From assembly GCA_900771955.1 (NCBI GenBank), contig CAAGPW010000227.1, positions 1 to 15,908 of the forward strand: DNA of 15,908 nt. The letters run 5' to 3'. The DNA is from Lachnospiraceae bacterium (lineage in GTDB: Bacteria; Bacillota; Clostridia; Lachnospirales; Lachnospiraceae). Below the pieces are notes generated by a model. That model did not search any database. It saw only the letters and a list, made by a program, of their open reading frames with translations, and was not told the origin of the DNA. Shown here piece after piece: positions 6,540 to 13,955 of the stretch (position 1 is its first letter; every line of letters begins with the position of its first letter). Made by a program: the position numbers and the translations under genes.

Positions 6540-7323
6540 ACATTTTGGAAGCATATAATGGATTGGCTTCTCTGACCGAATACACTTCACATAATTCATC
6601 AAATGCATTTCTTACTTCTGTGGGAATATCTACATGGGCAATGAAGCCCTTTCCGTTGGGACCATATCCATCCGTGTTATCTGTGAGCCTTGGAATTTCT
6701 CCCATTAAGAGATTAACATATCTTTCCATATTCCACATTCCATGAGGTTCATCCTCATAGACCAGTTCGGCGCCATTATGCAATACTTTCGTGGAATAAG
6801 CAGCATAATTGATGATCAGCACATCATCCTTCACATATTTCCGCAAACCGGCCTCCATTCGATGCTGCATGGTGGAATCCTGTGAAAGGATAATACTTTT
6901 AAATGAAATCCCGTTCTCTTTGAGCAGTTCTAAAAGATAAGTGATATTGTTGCCACAATTTGTGGACTGTTTTTCAAGATAATCAGCATTGCACCCATAA
7001 ACACTCTGAAGATATTTTTGGAACACCTCTGCTTCGGATAAACCGGCTGTTTCAATTTCAGGATATTTCTGATGCACCTTCTGCTGCAGCGTTTCGGTTG
7101 TATGTCCCGCACCGCCGACGATCACATATTTTTTGGCAATTTTATTTTTTATCGCATCTGCTAAAACGTCCCCGCCGGCAAGGATACTTCCACCAAAAAG
7201 AACCATCACATCGACCTGGGGTATCCCATATACATTTTCTAACTGCTCAGAGGTTAACGCTGAAATGTCTCGTTTTCCACAGAAATTCCCCAATATATTT
7301 ATATTCTTTGCAATATTTAACAT
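6538..7323 (-). CDS. ydcF: YdcF family (DUF218) protein
   Basis: A 261-aa protein matching the E. coli YdcF type in length and landmarks. VDVMVLFGGSILAGGDVLAD (37-56) carries the first glycine-rich loop, VIVGGAGHTTETL the second, QSTNCGNNI (119-127) the conserved S/T-N-x-x-N motif, and SQDSTMQHRM the fourth loop. DUF218 proteins have a Rossmann-like fold; E. coli YdcF was reported to bind S-adenosylmethionine, but the reaction is unknown. A GGGGGG-containing ribosome binding site precedes the ATG. The gene starts 21 nt after the HEPN stop, so it probably belongs to the same transcript. Its 3' end borders the broken AraC gene. Any functional link to the toxin pair is unproven. Confidence 0.9.
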   Translation of the reverse strand: MLNIAKNINILGNFCGKRDISALTSEQLENVYGIPQVDVMVLFGGSILAGGDVLADAIKNKIAKKYVIVGGAGHTTETLQQKVHQKYPEIETAGLSEAEVFQKYLQSVYGCNADYLEKQSTNCGNNITYLLELLKENGISFKSIILSQDSTMQHRMEAGLRKYVKDDVLIINYAAYSTKVLHNGAELVYEDEPHGMWNMERYVNLLMGEIPRLTDNTDGYGPNGKGFIAHVDIPTEVRNAFDELCEVYSVREANPLYASKM

Positions 7324-7344
7324 GTTGTCTGCCCCCCTGCACCT

Positions 7345-7758
7345 CTAATTGTTCCTGAATACTTCCAGCTGTTTTACAACGTTTTCAAACGCATAAAACA
7401 GATCAATGTATTTTTCCACGATCGTATGGCAATGTGTTTTTACAATTTCACAATCGTAATCGTGCGCGAGTTCATTTCTTACTTTTAACATTTCCATCCA
7501 TGCGTCATCGGAAATCAGATTTGCTTTGTAGGATTCCTTAAGAACTTCTCTGGGAGAGCCTGCCACAAAACCTGTAATCGCATAATACTGTACTAAGATA
7601 TCTTTCATTACTTTCCAGGATAAATCAAATGTTATGCTGAATTTTGCGCTGGTTCCGCTCAGCACAAAAGAATCGGAAAAGTCCCGCTGTCTTGCCTCCG
7701 CTAACGAATCCAATGAATTGCAAAAAGACAGAAAGCGTCTGTTAAATTTTTCGTCCAT
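7345..7758 (-). CDS. HEPN-domain protein (HI0074/TIGR01987 family), predicted toxin of a HEPN/MNT pair
   Basis: A 137-aa all-alpha protein. I chose ATG 7758 because GGAGG lies upstream (12 nt) and family members begin near this point; a further in-frame ATG at 7788 lies deep in the preceding gene without a ribosome binding site. The HEPN RNase motif RX4HXY is intact as R94-NELA-H99-D-Y101. The earlier helix with FDLSWKVMKDILVQYYAI is typical of nucleotidyltransferase substrate-binding proteins. It overlaps the MNT gene by 17 bp. Family knowledge: in type VII systems such as HepT/MntA the HEPN protein is an RNase silenced by AMPylation of the motif tyrosine by its MNT partner. HI0074-like pairs have not all been shown to be toxic, so the role is inference. 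Confidence 0.87.
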   Translation of the reverse strand: MDEKFNRRFLSFCNSLDSLAEARQRDFSDSFVLSGTSAKFSITFDLSWKVMKDILVQYYAITGFVAGSPREVLKESYKANLISDDAWMEMLKVRNELAHDYDCEIVKTHCHTIVEKYIDLFYAFENVVKQLEVFRNN

Positions 7759-8011
7759 ATTCTCTAATATCCTCCAATAGCAGTTCATTTTTACAGGTAT
7801 CCATATTTACGATATCCACGCTGTAAAGTGTCGGCAACGCTTCAATACTTTCAACAAGCCGGTCAAAATCATCTACGCCCGTTACAGCAATATCGATGTC
7901 ACTGCGTTCTCTTGCGGTTCCCCTTGCTCTTGATCCGTATAAAATGATTTCTTTTGCATGAAAAGATTTACAGAGTTTTGCCACTTCTTCTATGACTTCT
8001 TCTGCCTTCAC
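7742..8011 (-). CDS. minimal nucleotidyltransferase (MNT) domain protein, predicted antitoxin
   Basis: An 89-aa protein from GTG 8011, chosen because AGGTGA stands 5 nt upstream and because the predicted transcription start (~8027) excludes the in-frame ATG at 8062. The polymerase-beta motif GSX10DXD is intact as G26-S27 ... D38-I-D40, with a third acidic residue at D66 in SVDIV. The size matches stand-alone HI0073/MntA-type enzymes. Family knowledge: such proteins transfer AMP from ATP to the partner HEPN protein. It is the first gene of the minus-strand operon, upstream of and overlapping the HEPN gene, the normal order for these pairs. Confidence 0.88.
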   Translation of the reverse strand: MKAEEVIEEVAKLCKSFHAKEIILYGSRARGTARERSDIDIAVTGVDDFDRLVESIEALPTLYSVDIVNMDTCKNELLLEDIREYGRKI

Positions 8012-8033
8012 GAATATCACCTGCCTTTGTTTT

Positions 8034-8062
8034 ATATTAACATTGCCTGGGTGGAATAGCAA
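8034..8062 (-). promoter_or_regulatory. candidate promoter of the MNT/HEPN operon
   Basis: On the minus strand TTGCTA (8057-8062) and TAATAT (8034-8039) are separated by 17 nt, predicting a start near 8027, about 16 nt before the GTG start. It is back to back with the tetR promoter. Confidence 0.5.
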
Positions 8063-8078
8063 TTTGTTATTTTTTGTA

Positions 8079-8107
8079 TTGACAAATGAGTTAGCCTATA
8101 CTAACAT
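8079..8107 (+). promoter_or_regulatory. promoter and operator of the tetR operon
   Basis: A perfect TTGACA (8079-8084) is followed after 17 nt by TAACAT (8102-8107). An alternative -10 is CATAAT at 8105-8110. Between the boxes lies the inverted repeat GTTAG-CCTATA-CTAAC (8090-8105), which overlaps the spacer and -10, the usual place for a TetR autorepressor to bind. Confidence 0.7.
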
Positions 8108-8151
8108 AATGATATGAACAAAATATAAAAACATTCATAAGAGGGAACAAC

Positions 8152-8754
8152 ATGCCAACAAGGGTATTTTCGGAGGAAGAAAAAGAAAATCTAAAAACAC
8201 AGATGTTAGAAGCAGGTTTCCCACTGCTCGTGCAGTATGGGATGACACACACGTCGATTTCCAGGATCACAAAAGCGGCGGGGATCGCGGTTGGAACGTT
8301 TTATAATTTCTGGAAGAGCAAAGAGGAGTATATGGCGGAACTGATCCAGTACCATTCGAGGAAACTGATGCCTGTGCTGATCGGTGAGGAGGCGTTAAGC
8401 GGACAGCGCAGGCTCGGGCGGGAGGACGCGAGAAAATATCTGCATGCAGTCGTGGATGAAAAGATCAGTATCTATCCGCATATGACACTGGAGGATGAGG
8501 CGAAGGTCTTTTACGGGACAAAGGCGTTTGCCCCGGATCTTGAGAAAGAGGGCGCCATAGCCGCCGGACTTTTGAGTTATCTGGACAATGTCCGGAAGGA
8601 TGTGAATATGGGACTCATCGCCAACCTGTGCAAGGTATTGGTCATTACCGCGGAGTCGCGGGATGAGCTGCATGAGTCGGTGTATCAGGAGACGTTGGAT
8701 GTGCAGATCGAGACGATCTTAAACCTGATTTTTGAAACGGAGGAGAAAAAATGA
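8152..8754 (+). CDS. TetR/AcrR-family transcriptional regulator
   Basis: A 200-aa protein, the normal TetR length. The N-terminal helix-turn-helix is clear: LLVQYGMTHTSISRITKAAG, then IAVGTFYNFWKSKEEYMAEL (~25-65). The C-terminal ligand and dimerisation domain is family-variable, so the inducer cannot be read. GAGGGAAC lies upstream of the ATG. Its stop overlaps the next start (ATGA), which couples it to the hydrolase and, beyond it, to an ABC exporter-like pair. The TTGACA promoter with the GTTAG-N6-CTAAC palindrome upstream suggests it represses its own operon and releases it when a ligand, perhaps the substrate of the hydrolase or transporter, is bound. Confidence 0.92.
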   Translation: MPTRVFSEEEKENLKTQMLEAGFPLLVQYGMTHTSISRITKAAGIAVGTFYNFWKSKEEYMAELIQYHSRKLMPVLIGEEALSGQRRLGREDARKYLHAVVDEKISIYPHMTLEDEAKVFYGTKAFAPDLEKEGAIAAGLLSYLDNVRKDVNMGLIANLCKVLVITAESRDELHESVYQETLDVQIETILNLIFETEEKK

Positions 8755-9671
8755 AGAAGATAAAAGAGACAGAAAAGGGATTTTACGGCTGTTACTGGCC
8801 GGTCGAGGGAAGCAGATGCGCGATCCTCGCAATGCTCGGAGATGACTGCGAGGATTATATGGCAAAATCTGCGGTGAAATGGCTGCAGAAAAAATTTCAG
8901 GTCAGTGTGCTGACATTAAGCCCGGCGCACAAGGATTACAGCCACCACAATCTGCCGGTGGAGAGGATCGGCGCGGCGATCACTTATTTAAAAGCGCAGG
9001 GCATTGAGAAATTCGGTATTGCGGGAGCATCCACAACCGGGATGTATGCGCTGCTCGCGGCGTCCTATTACCCGGAGATCACGCTGACGATCGCGATGAC
9101 ACCGGCGGACTTTGTAATGGAAGGCTTTTATCAGGGAAAACGTGACGGACAGACCGAGTGGCCGGGAGACGGTGAGTCGAGTGCTTCCTGGGAAGGAAAG
9201 CCGCTTCCGTATCTGCCCTATGCATACCGTCATCCGGAATATGGAAAGAAGATAAAGGAAGAAGCAAAAAGGGGCGGGGATCTCATAGCATCCCGTGAAA
9301 TTTTTGTGGCGTCTGAAAAAGCGCACCCGATCCGCGAAGAGGAATTTATAAAGATCGAGCGGATCAGGGGAAAGCTTCTTTTGATCGGTGCTAAGGATGA
9401 TGTTTTGTGGGAGACAGAAAAATATATAAAGAGGATGGAAAAACGTCTCGCAGAGCGGGAACATACCTGTGAGGTGGAAAGCTGTATTTATGAGCATGCC
9501 ACACATTTTGTTTTCCCGGAGGGAATGGTAAAGACGATACTTCCGGTCGGAGGAGATCTGCTCACAAGAGTATTTGCCGCAGGACGAAAATTCCCAAAGG
9601 AATGCAAAGCGGCGCGGATCGATATCGACCGTCGTATCACACAGGCTGTGGATGCGTGGAAAACCGTATAA
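8751..9671 (+). CDS. alpha/beta hydrolase, BAAT C-terminal/acyl-CoA thioesterase-like
   Basis: A 306-aa protein overlapping tetR by four bases. The fold is shown by the nucleophile elbow GIAGASTTGMYALLAASYYP (89-108) with S94, followed by ITLTIAMTPADF, a pattern like the GxSKGxELAL...AISPS core of BAAT C-terminal hydrolases. The acid is D216 or D217 in LLIGAKDDVLW and the histidine H252 in YEHATHFVFPEG. The elbow is GASTTG instead of the usual GxSxGG, a mild deviation. No signal peptide is seen, so it should be cytoplasmic. The substrate is unknown; an ester, thioester or antibiotic-like compound would fit the regulator and transporter context. Confidence 0.8.
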   Translation: MKKIKETEKGFYGCYWPVEGSRCAILAMLGDDCEDYMAKSAVKWLQKKFQVSVLTLSPAHKDYSHHNLPVERIGAAITYLKAQGIEKFGIAGASTTGMYALLAASYYPEITLTIAMTPADFVMEGFYQGKRDGQTEWPGDGESSASWEGKPLPYLPYAYRHPEYGKKIKEEAKRGGDLIASREIFVASEKAHPIREEEFIKIERIRGKLLLIGAKDDVLWETEKYIKRMEKRLAEREHTCEVESCIYEHATHFVFPEGMVKTILPVGGDLLTRVFAAGRKFPKECKAARIDIDRRITQAVDAWKTV

Positions 9672-9713
9672 TACAAGATAAGAAAAACAGACAAGCAGGG
9701 GGAAGATGCTATT

Positions 9714-10409
9714 ATGTCAATCGTGATAGAGGATGCTGTAAAAAAATATGGCAGAGGAGAGAGCGAACTTTATGCCTTAAACCATGTCAGCCTTCAGATT
9801 GAGAGCGGCGAGGTATGTGTGATCTTAGGGCCGTCCGGCTCCGGGAAGAGTACGCTGCTTCACATGATAGGGGGGCTGGATCAGCCGGATGCCGGTTCTG
9901 TCACTGTGGATGGGACAAAGATCACAGCGTTAAGCAAAAAGGAACTGACAGAGTACCGTCGGCAAAAAGTAGGTGTGGTTTTTCAGTCATACAACCTGAT
10001 CACAGAACTGAATGTAAAGGAAAATATCCGTGTGGTCGGCGACATTTCCCAAAATCCGCTGGACATCGACACATTGATCGAGGAGCTTGGGCTTTCCCGC
10101 CACGCAAAGCATTTTCCGGCGGAATTATCCGGCGGGCAGCAGCAGAGGTGCGCCATTGGCAGGGCGCTCATTAAAAATCCGGACGTTTTATTGTGCGATG
10201 AGCTTACCGGCGCGCTGGATTCCGTATCTGCGAGAGAAGTGCTTGCAATTCTCGAAAAGATCAATCAGAAATATAAAACGACGATCATCATAATCACACA
10301 CAATGAGAATATCGCAGGGATGGCAGACCGTATCATACGGGTGCATGACGGAAAAGTCATAAGCAACGTGGAAAATAAAAAGGTGAGTGTAAAGGAGCTG
10401 GATATCTGA
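9714..10409 (+). CDS. ABC transporter ATP-binding protein, MacB/LolD type
   Basis: A 231-aa ATPase with all motifs intact: Walker A GPSGSGKST (39-47), Q-loop Q91 in VVFQSYNLI, signature LSGGQ (138-142), Walker B VLLCDE (158-163) and the H-loop histidine in IIITHNENIA. The tight size and the VVFQSYNLI wording are typical of ATPases that pair with FtsX-type permeases. GGGGGAAG provides the ribosome binding site. It lies 42 nt after the hydrolase, and its stop shares one base with the permease start (TGATG), giving strict translational coupling. It powers the permease at the inner face of the membrane; the transported or sensed compound is unknown. Confidence 0.96.
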   Translation: MSIVIEDAVKKYGRGESELYALNHVSLQIESGEVCVILGPSGSGKSTLLHMIGGLDQPDAGSVTVDGTKITALSKKELTEYRRQKVGVVFQSYNLITELNVKENIRVVGDISQNPLDIDTLIEELGLSRHAKHFPAELSGGQQQRCAIGRALIKNPDVLLCDELTGALDSVSAREVLAILEKINQKYKTTIIIITHNENIAGMADRIIRVHDGKVISNVENKKVSVKELDI

Positions 10410-12628
10410 TGACTTTACAGAAAAAAACAGTAAGAAGTGTGGGAAAAAATCTGTCCTTTTATCTGACTGGGAGCATATTGACTGCGATCACTGTGATGCT
10501 TCTGGTGGGTGCAGTTACAGTGAGCAGTTCGCTTTATGATTGTTTTGATTCCTATTTTGCGGAGACGAAGATCGAGGACGGTGAGTTTACCGCAGAGTCT
10601 GAAATTTCGGAAAGCGAGATCGAAGATCTGAAAAAACGGTACGATGTCACGATAGAAAAGCAGCAGTATATGGATTTTTCCTATCAGGACACCAGACTCC
10701 GGCTCTTTGCCGGGACAGAAAAGATGGATATTCCTACCGTGACCGAGGGGCGGGATATTCAGGACGCGGATGAGATACTGCTTACATACAGATATGCAAA
10801 GGCAAACGGTATCGCAATGGGTGATACGCTGGATCTTGCGGGAAAAAAGTTCCGCGTGTGCGGACTCGGCATGAAGCCGGATTATGCCATCATGCTCCAT
10901 GAATTTTCGGACAGTATACCGGATAAAGACGGTTTTGGTATCGGAATCATAAGCAGGGAGACGATGGAGAGCCTTGGAAAAGGAACGGAATATTATTCGG
11001 TCCGCTATGGGGATAAAAGCAGAGAAAATGCTTTCCGCACGGAAATCTATGAGAAATACGGAACAATGGAATATGTAGAACGGGAGGCAAATACAAGAGT
11101 CAGTCTGATCTATAATGAAGCGGATGATCTGGTTGCCGAATTTTCCCTGTATTGTCCGATCATTATGATCGTGGTGATCGCTGTGATCGCGATGGTTTTG
11201 GCGAGGACGGTCCGGCGGGAGGGGAAAACGATCGGAACCATACTGGCGCTTGGTTACCGGAAAAAAGAACTGATCCGGTATTATATGGTATATGGACTGA
11301 TCCCGGCATTTGTGGGTGATATTCTTGGCGTAATTCTTTGCATCCCGTTCTCCAAAGCATTCTGCAGTTTCTATTTTGCAGATGCAGAGTATATTGATTA
11401 TGCGGTAAAAATGCCGTGGAAGTTTATCGGTATTGTTCTGCTCGTTCCGATCCTTGTATACGGACTGGTGTCTTATCTGGTGCTGTGCGGCGTGTTAAGA
11501 TCGGAGATCATTCCACTGCTCAAAGGAATCCGGGAAGAAAAAACGTCAAAGATCTTAAACGGCAGCAGTGCAAAGCTTTCCTTTATTTATAATATTCGTT
11601 CCGTCATGGGAAACGGTTTGCGGAGCATCACACTTGTGATCGGAATTGCAGTTGCGACACTCTGCATTGTACTTGGCGGTTCGTTTCAGGATGCGTATGA
11701 TAATCTTCTCGAAGAAAAAGTACCGTATGCCATGATGGGCGGACAGTATGAATATGGATTTGCAGCCTATCAGACGGAAAATCCATACGGCGGCAATGCG
11801 GTGTTTGACGTGAGCTTTGGTGCGAAGACGGATGATTCCCGTTTCAATCTTATCGGGTATGAAAAAGAAAATGATCTTACAGATTTAAAGACGGAGGACG
11901 GGAAAGCACTGAATTACGGTGATTATTATATGACAAGTTCTGCGGCAAGGCAGTATGGGATCAAAGCGGGAGACACCTTTTCTTTCTATAATACGGTGAC
12001 GATGGAAGAAAACAGTGTCGTGATAAGCGGCATTGTCAAAAACGATATTTTAACGCTGGTGTTGACGAGTAAGGAGAATGCCGCAGAAATTCTGGAGAGA
12101 CCGGTGGACGAATATAATGTCATTATCAGCAAAGAAAAACTTGATATTCCGGCTGACCTGTTAAAGAAAGCAGCGTCTCTTGAGGATTACCGGAACATGG
12201 TGGAAAATCTCTCCACAACTGCAGGCATTGTATTGAAATTGCTGAAATTGCTCGGTATGCTGATCTGTGTTCTGATCGTGACTATGATGTCCGGCATGAT
12301 CACAGAGGAGAGCAGCAGAAACATTTCCATGTTGAAAGTGCTTGGGTATCGGGACGGTGAGGTGCAGAAATTTGTGCTTGCAGCCAGTCATCTGTTAGTG
12401 CCGGCCGGATTTCTTATGGGCGTGCCGCTTGGCTATCTGACAGCATATTCCATGATCCTTTCGGCAGCAAAGTCTTCCGGAATGCTTATGAGTCTTCCGG
12501 TGAAAGCTGATACGATTCTTATAAGTCTTGCGTTTGTGCTTGCGGCGTATGCTTTTGCAATGGGAATATCCGGGCGGAAATGCAGAAAGGTGGATATGGC
12601 AGAAAGCCTGAAGGGTCTGGCGGAATAG
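10409..12628 (+). CDS. FtsX-like ABC permease with duplicated FtsX domain
   Basis: A 739-aa protein. Eight membrane segments can be read at about 15-40, 248-267, 291-315, 338-366, 404-428, 606-630, 655-680 and 698-722, with extracellular domains at ~45-245 and ~430-605. The FtsX signatures EGKTIGTILALGYRKKELIR and RNISMLKVLGYRDGEVQKF follow TM2 and TM6, so the protein is a fused pair of FtsX units and may work alone with the ATPase. Such transporters act in antimicrobial peptide or lipid export, resistance or mechanotransmission. No two-component system is adjacent, which argues against the BceAB type. A TetR-type regulator controls the set instead. The stop precedes pta by 134 nt with no clear terminator. 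Confidence 0.93.
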   Translation: MTLQKKTVRSVGKNLSFYLTGSILTAITVMLLVGAVTVSSSLYDCFDSYFAETKIEDGEFTAESEISESEIEDLKKRYDVTIEKQQYMDFSYQDTRLRLFAGTEKMDIPTVTEGRDIQDADEILLTYRYAKANGIAMGDTLDLAGKKFRVCGLGMKPDYAIMLHEFSDSIPDKDGFGIGIISRETMESLGKGTEYYSVRYGDKSRENAFRTEIYEKYGTMEYVEREANTRVSLIYNEADDLVAEFSLYCPIIMIVVIAVIAMVLARTVRREGKTIGTILALGYRKKELIRYYMVYGLIPAFVGDILGVILCIPFSKAFCSFYFADAEYIDYAVKMPWKFIGIVLLVPILVYGLVSYLVLCGVLRSEIIPLLKGIREEKTSKILNGSSAKLSFIYNIRSVMGNGLRSITLVIGIAVATLCIVLGGSFQDAYDNLLEEKVPYAMMGGQYEYGFAAYQTENPYGGNAVFDVSFGAKTDDSRFNLIGYEKENDLTDLKTEDGKALNYGDYYMTSSAARQYGIKAGDTFSFYNTVTMEENSVVISGIVKNDILTLVLTSKENAAEILERPVDEYNVIISKEKLDIPADLLKKAASLEDYRNMVENLSTTAGIVLKLLKLLGMLICVLIVTMMSGMITEESSRNISMLKVLGYRDGEVQKFVLAASHLLVPAGFLMGVPLGYLTAYSMILSAAKSSGMLMSLPVKADTILISLAFVLAAYAFAMGISGRKCRKVDMAESLKGLAE

Positions 12629-12685
12629 CGGTTATAAATGAGAAAAAAAGCCGTTTTTTGTTTCGCAAAAAGTACATGGAATATA

Positions 12686-12714
12686 TTGTTTTGTATCAGG
12701 AATGGGTATAGAAT
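12686..12714 (+). promoter_or_regulatory. promoter of pta
   Basis: TTGTTT (12686-12691), a 17-nt spacer and TAGAAT (12709-12714) predict a start near 12721, about 42 nt before the pta ATG. This makes pta independent of the upstream transporter operon. Confidence 0.65.
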
Positions 12715-12762
12715 AAAACCATCGAATAAATGTATATTTGATAGAATAGGAGAGAAAACAAT

Positions 12763-13746
12763 ATGTTTGGTTTTGGTCAGTTAATCGAGATCTTAAAGAA
12801 AGATCCGAAAAAAATCGTTTTTACAGAGGGAACTGATCCCCGTATTTTAGAGGCAGCCTCCAGACTTCTTGCAAGCAATTTCCTGCAGCCGATCCTTGTA
12901 GGAGACCCGGATGAAGTATATAAAACTGCAGCAGACAGCGGCTTTAACATCCGCGGTGCAGAGATCATAAATCCGAAAAATTTTGACCGTTTTGATGAAA
13001 TGGTAGACCTGTTCTGCGAACTTCGTAAATCCAAGGGCGTGACACCGGAACAGGCGAGAGGAATTCTTTCCCAGGCAAATTATTTCGGCACAATGCTGGT
13101 AAAAATGGGTATTGCAGATGCGCTGCTCGGTGGAGCAACCTACTCTACTGCAGATACTGTAAGACCGGCACTTCAGCTGATCAAGACGAAGCCGGGCAAC
13201 ACGATCGTATCTTCCTGCTTCATTCTGGTTCGTCCGTCTGCAACAGGTGAGAACGAAGTGCTTGCGATGAGCGACTGCGCGATCAACATCCATCCGACCG
13301 AGGATGAACTGGTAGAGATCGCAGGTGAGTCTGCAGCATGTGCCAAGATTTTCGGTATTGATCCGAAAGTCGCATTCTTAAGCTACTCAACATTTGGTTC
13401 AGGAAAAGGCGAGGATGTAGATAAGATGCGCAATGCAGCAGCAAAGGCAAGAACCAAATATCCGGAGCTTCCGATCGAGGGAGAGATGCAGTTCGATGCA
13501 GCGGTTTCCCCGAGAGTTGCACGTACCAAGTGCCCGGACTCTGTTGTTGCAGGACATGCAAATACATTTATTTTCCCGGACATCAACGCAGGAAATATTG
13601 GATACAAAATAGCGCAGCGTCTTGGTAATTTTGATGCATACGGACCGATCCTTCTCGGACTCAATGCACCGATCAATGATCTGTCCCGCGGATGCAATGC
13701 TTCCGAAGTATATTCGATGGCGATCATTACCGCAGCTCTGGCATAA
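12763..13746 (+). CDS. pta: phosphate acetyltransferase
   Basis: A 327-aa protein of the short, single-domain Pta class. It interconverts acetyl-CoA and acetyl phosphate in the cytoplasm and, with acetate kinase, gives ATP during fermentation. Landmarks are KIVFTEGTDPRIL near the start, QPILVGDP, the GGATYSTADTVRPALQ stretch, SDCAINIHPTEDEL, MQFDAAVSPRVA, and the terminal GLNAPINDLSRGCNASEVYS, which is highly specific to this enzyme and separates it from phosphate butyryltransferases. TAGGAGAG gives the ribosome binding site. ackA, a frequent neighbour, is not present; a terminator follows at once, so acetate kinase must be encoded elsewhere. Confidence 0.97.
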   Translation: MFGFGQLIEILKKDPKKIVFTEGTDPRILEAASRLLASNFLQPILVGDPDEVYKTAADSGFNIRGAEIINPKNFDRFDEMVDLFCELRKSKGVTPEQARGILSQANYFGTMLVKMGIADALLGGATYSTADTVRPALQLIKTKPGNTIVSSCFILVRPSATGENEVLAMSDCAINIHPTEDELVEIAGESAACAKIFGIDPKVAFLSYSTFGSGKGEDVDKMRNAAAKARTKYPELPIEGEMQFDAAVSPRVARTKCPDSVVAGHANTFIFPDINAGNIGYKIAQRLGNFDAYGPILLGLNAPINDLSRGCNASEVYSMAIITAALA

Positions 13747-13760
13747 TTTTTTCAGAAGAG

Positions 13761-13797
13761 AAAGGACCACTTCGCTTATGTGCAGTGGTCTTTTTTT
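13761..13797 (+). terminator. rho-independent terminator of pta
   Basis: GGACCACT pairs with AGTGGTC across a 12-nt loop, extended by A-T/G-T pairs, and is followed by at least seven T. It begins 14 nt after the pta stop. Confidence 0.92.
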
Positions 13798-13849
13798 CTA
13801 GTTTTTTTCATGTTTTGTAATAATTACGTAGATGAATTTATTTGGTTTG

Positions 13850-13858
13850 TGATATAAT
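13850..13858 (+). promoter_or_regulatory. extended -10 promoter of mecA
   Basis: TGATATAAT combines a perfect TATAAT (13853-13858) with the TG extension one base upstream. No convincing -35 is visible, which extended -10 promoters tolerate. The predicted leader is about 80 nt. Confidence 0.6.
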
Positions 13859-13907
13859 ATGATATAAGTATCCATCTGAAATTTTAAGTGGGTGCAGATT
13901 ATTATCC

Positions 13908-13955
13908 CCTGAAAAATCAGGATTTATCATGAAAGTGGGTAATTATGAGATTTAA
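13908..13955 (+). promoter_or_regulatory. mecA leader: hairpin plus overlapping 8-codon upstream ORF
   Basis: The hairpin CCTGA-AAAA-TCAGG occupies 13908-13921. Its 3' arm supplies the AGGA that precedes an ATG at 13929. That ATG opens a peptide MKVGNYEI with stop TAA at 13953-13955, eleven bases past the mecA ATG at 13945. mecA itself has only GTGGGT as ribosome binding site. The layout suggests translation coupled to, or limited by, the upstream ORF; this is inference. Confidence 0.35.

Noticed and set aside
12629..12680. Terminator after the FtsX-type permease
   Set aside because: The A-run and T-run around GCCG form only an A-T stem; no GC-rich stem with a T-tract is visible.
13399..13770. 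Minus-strand open frames opposite pta
   Set aside because: They mirror a highly conserved gene, have no ribosome binding site and show no domain.
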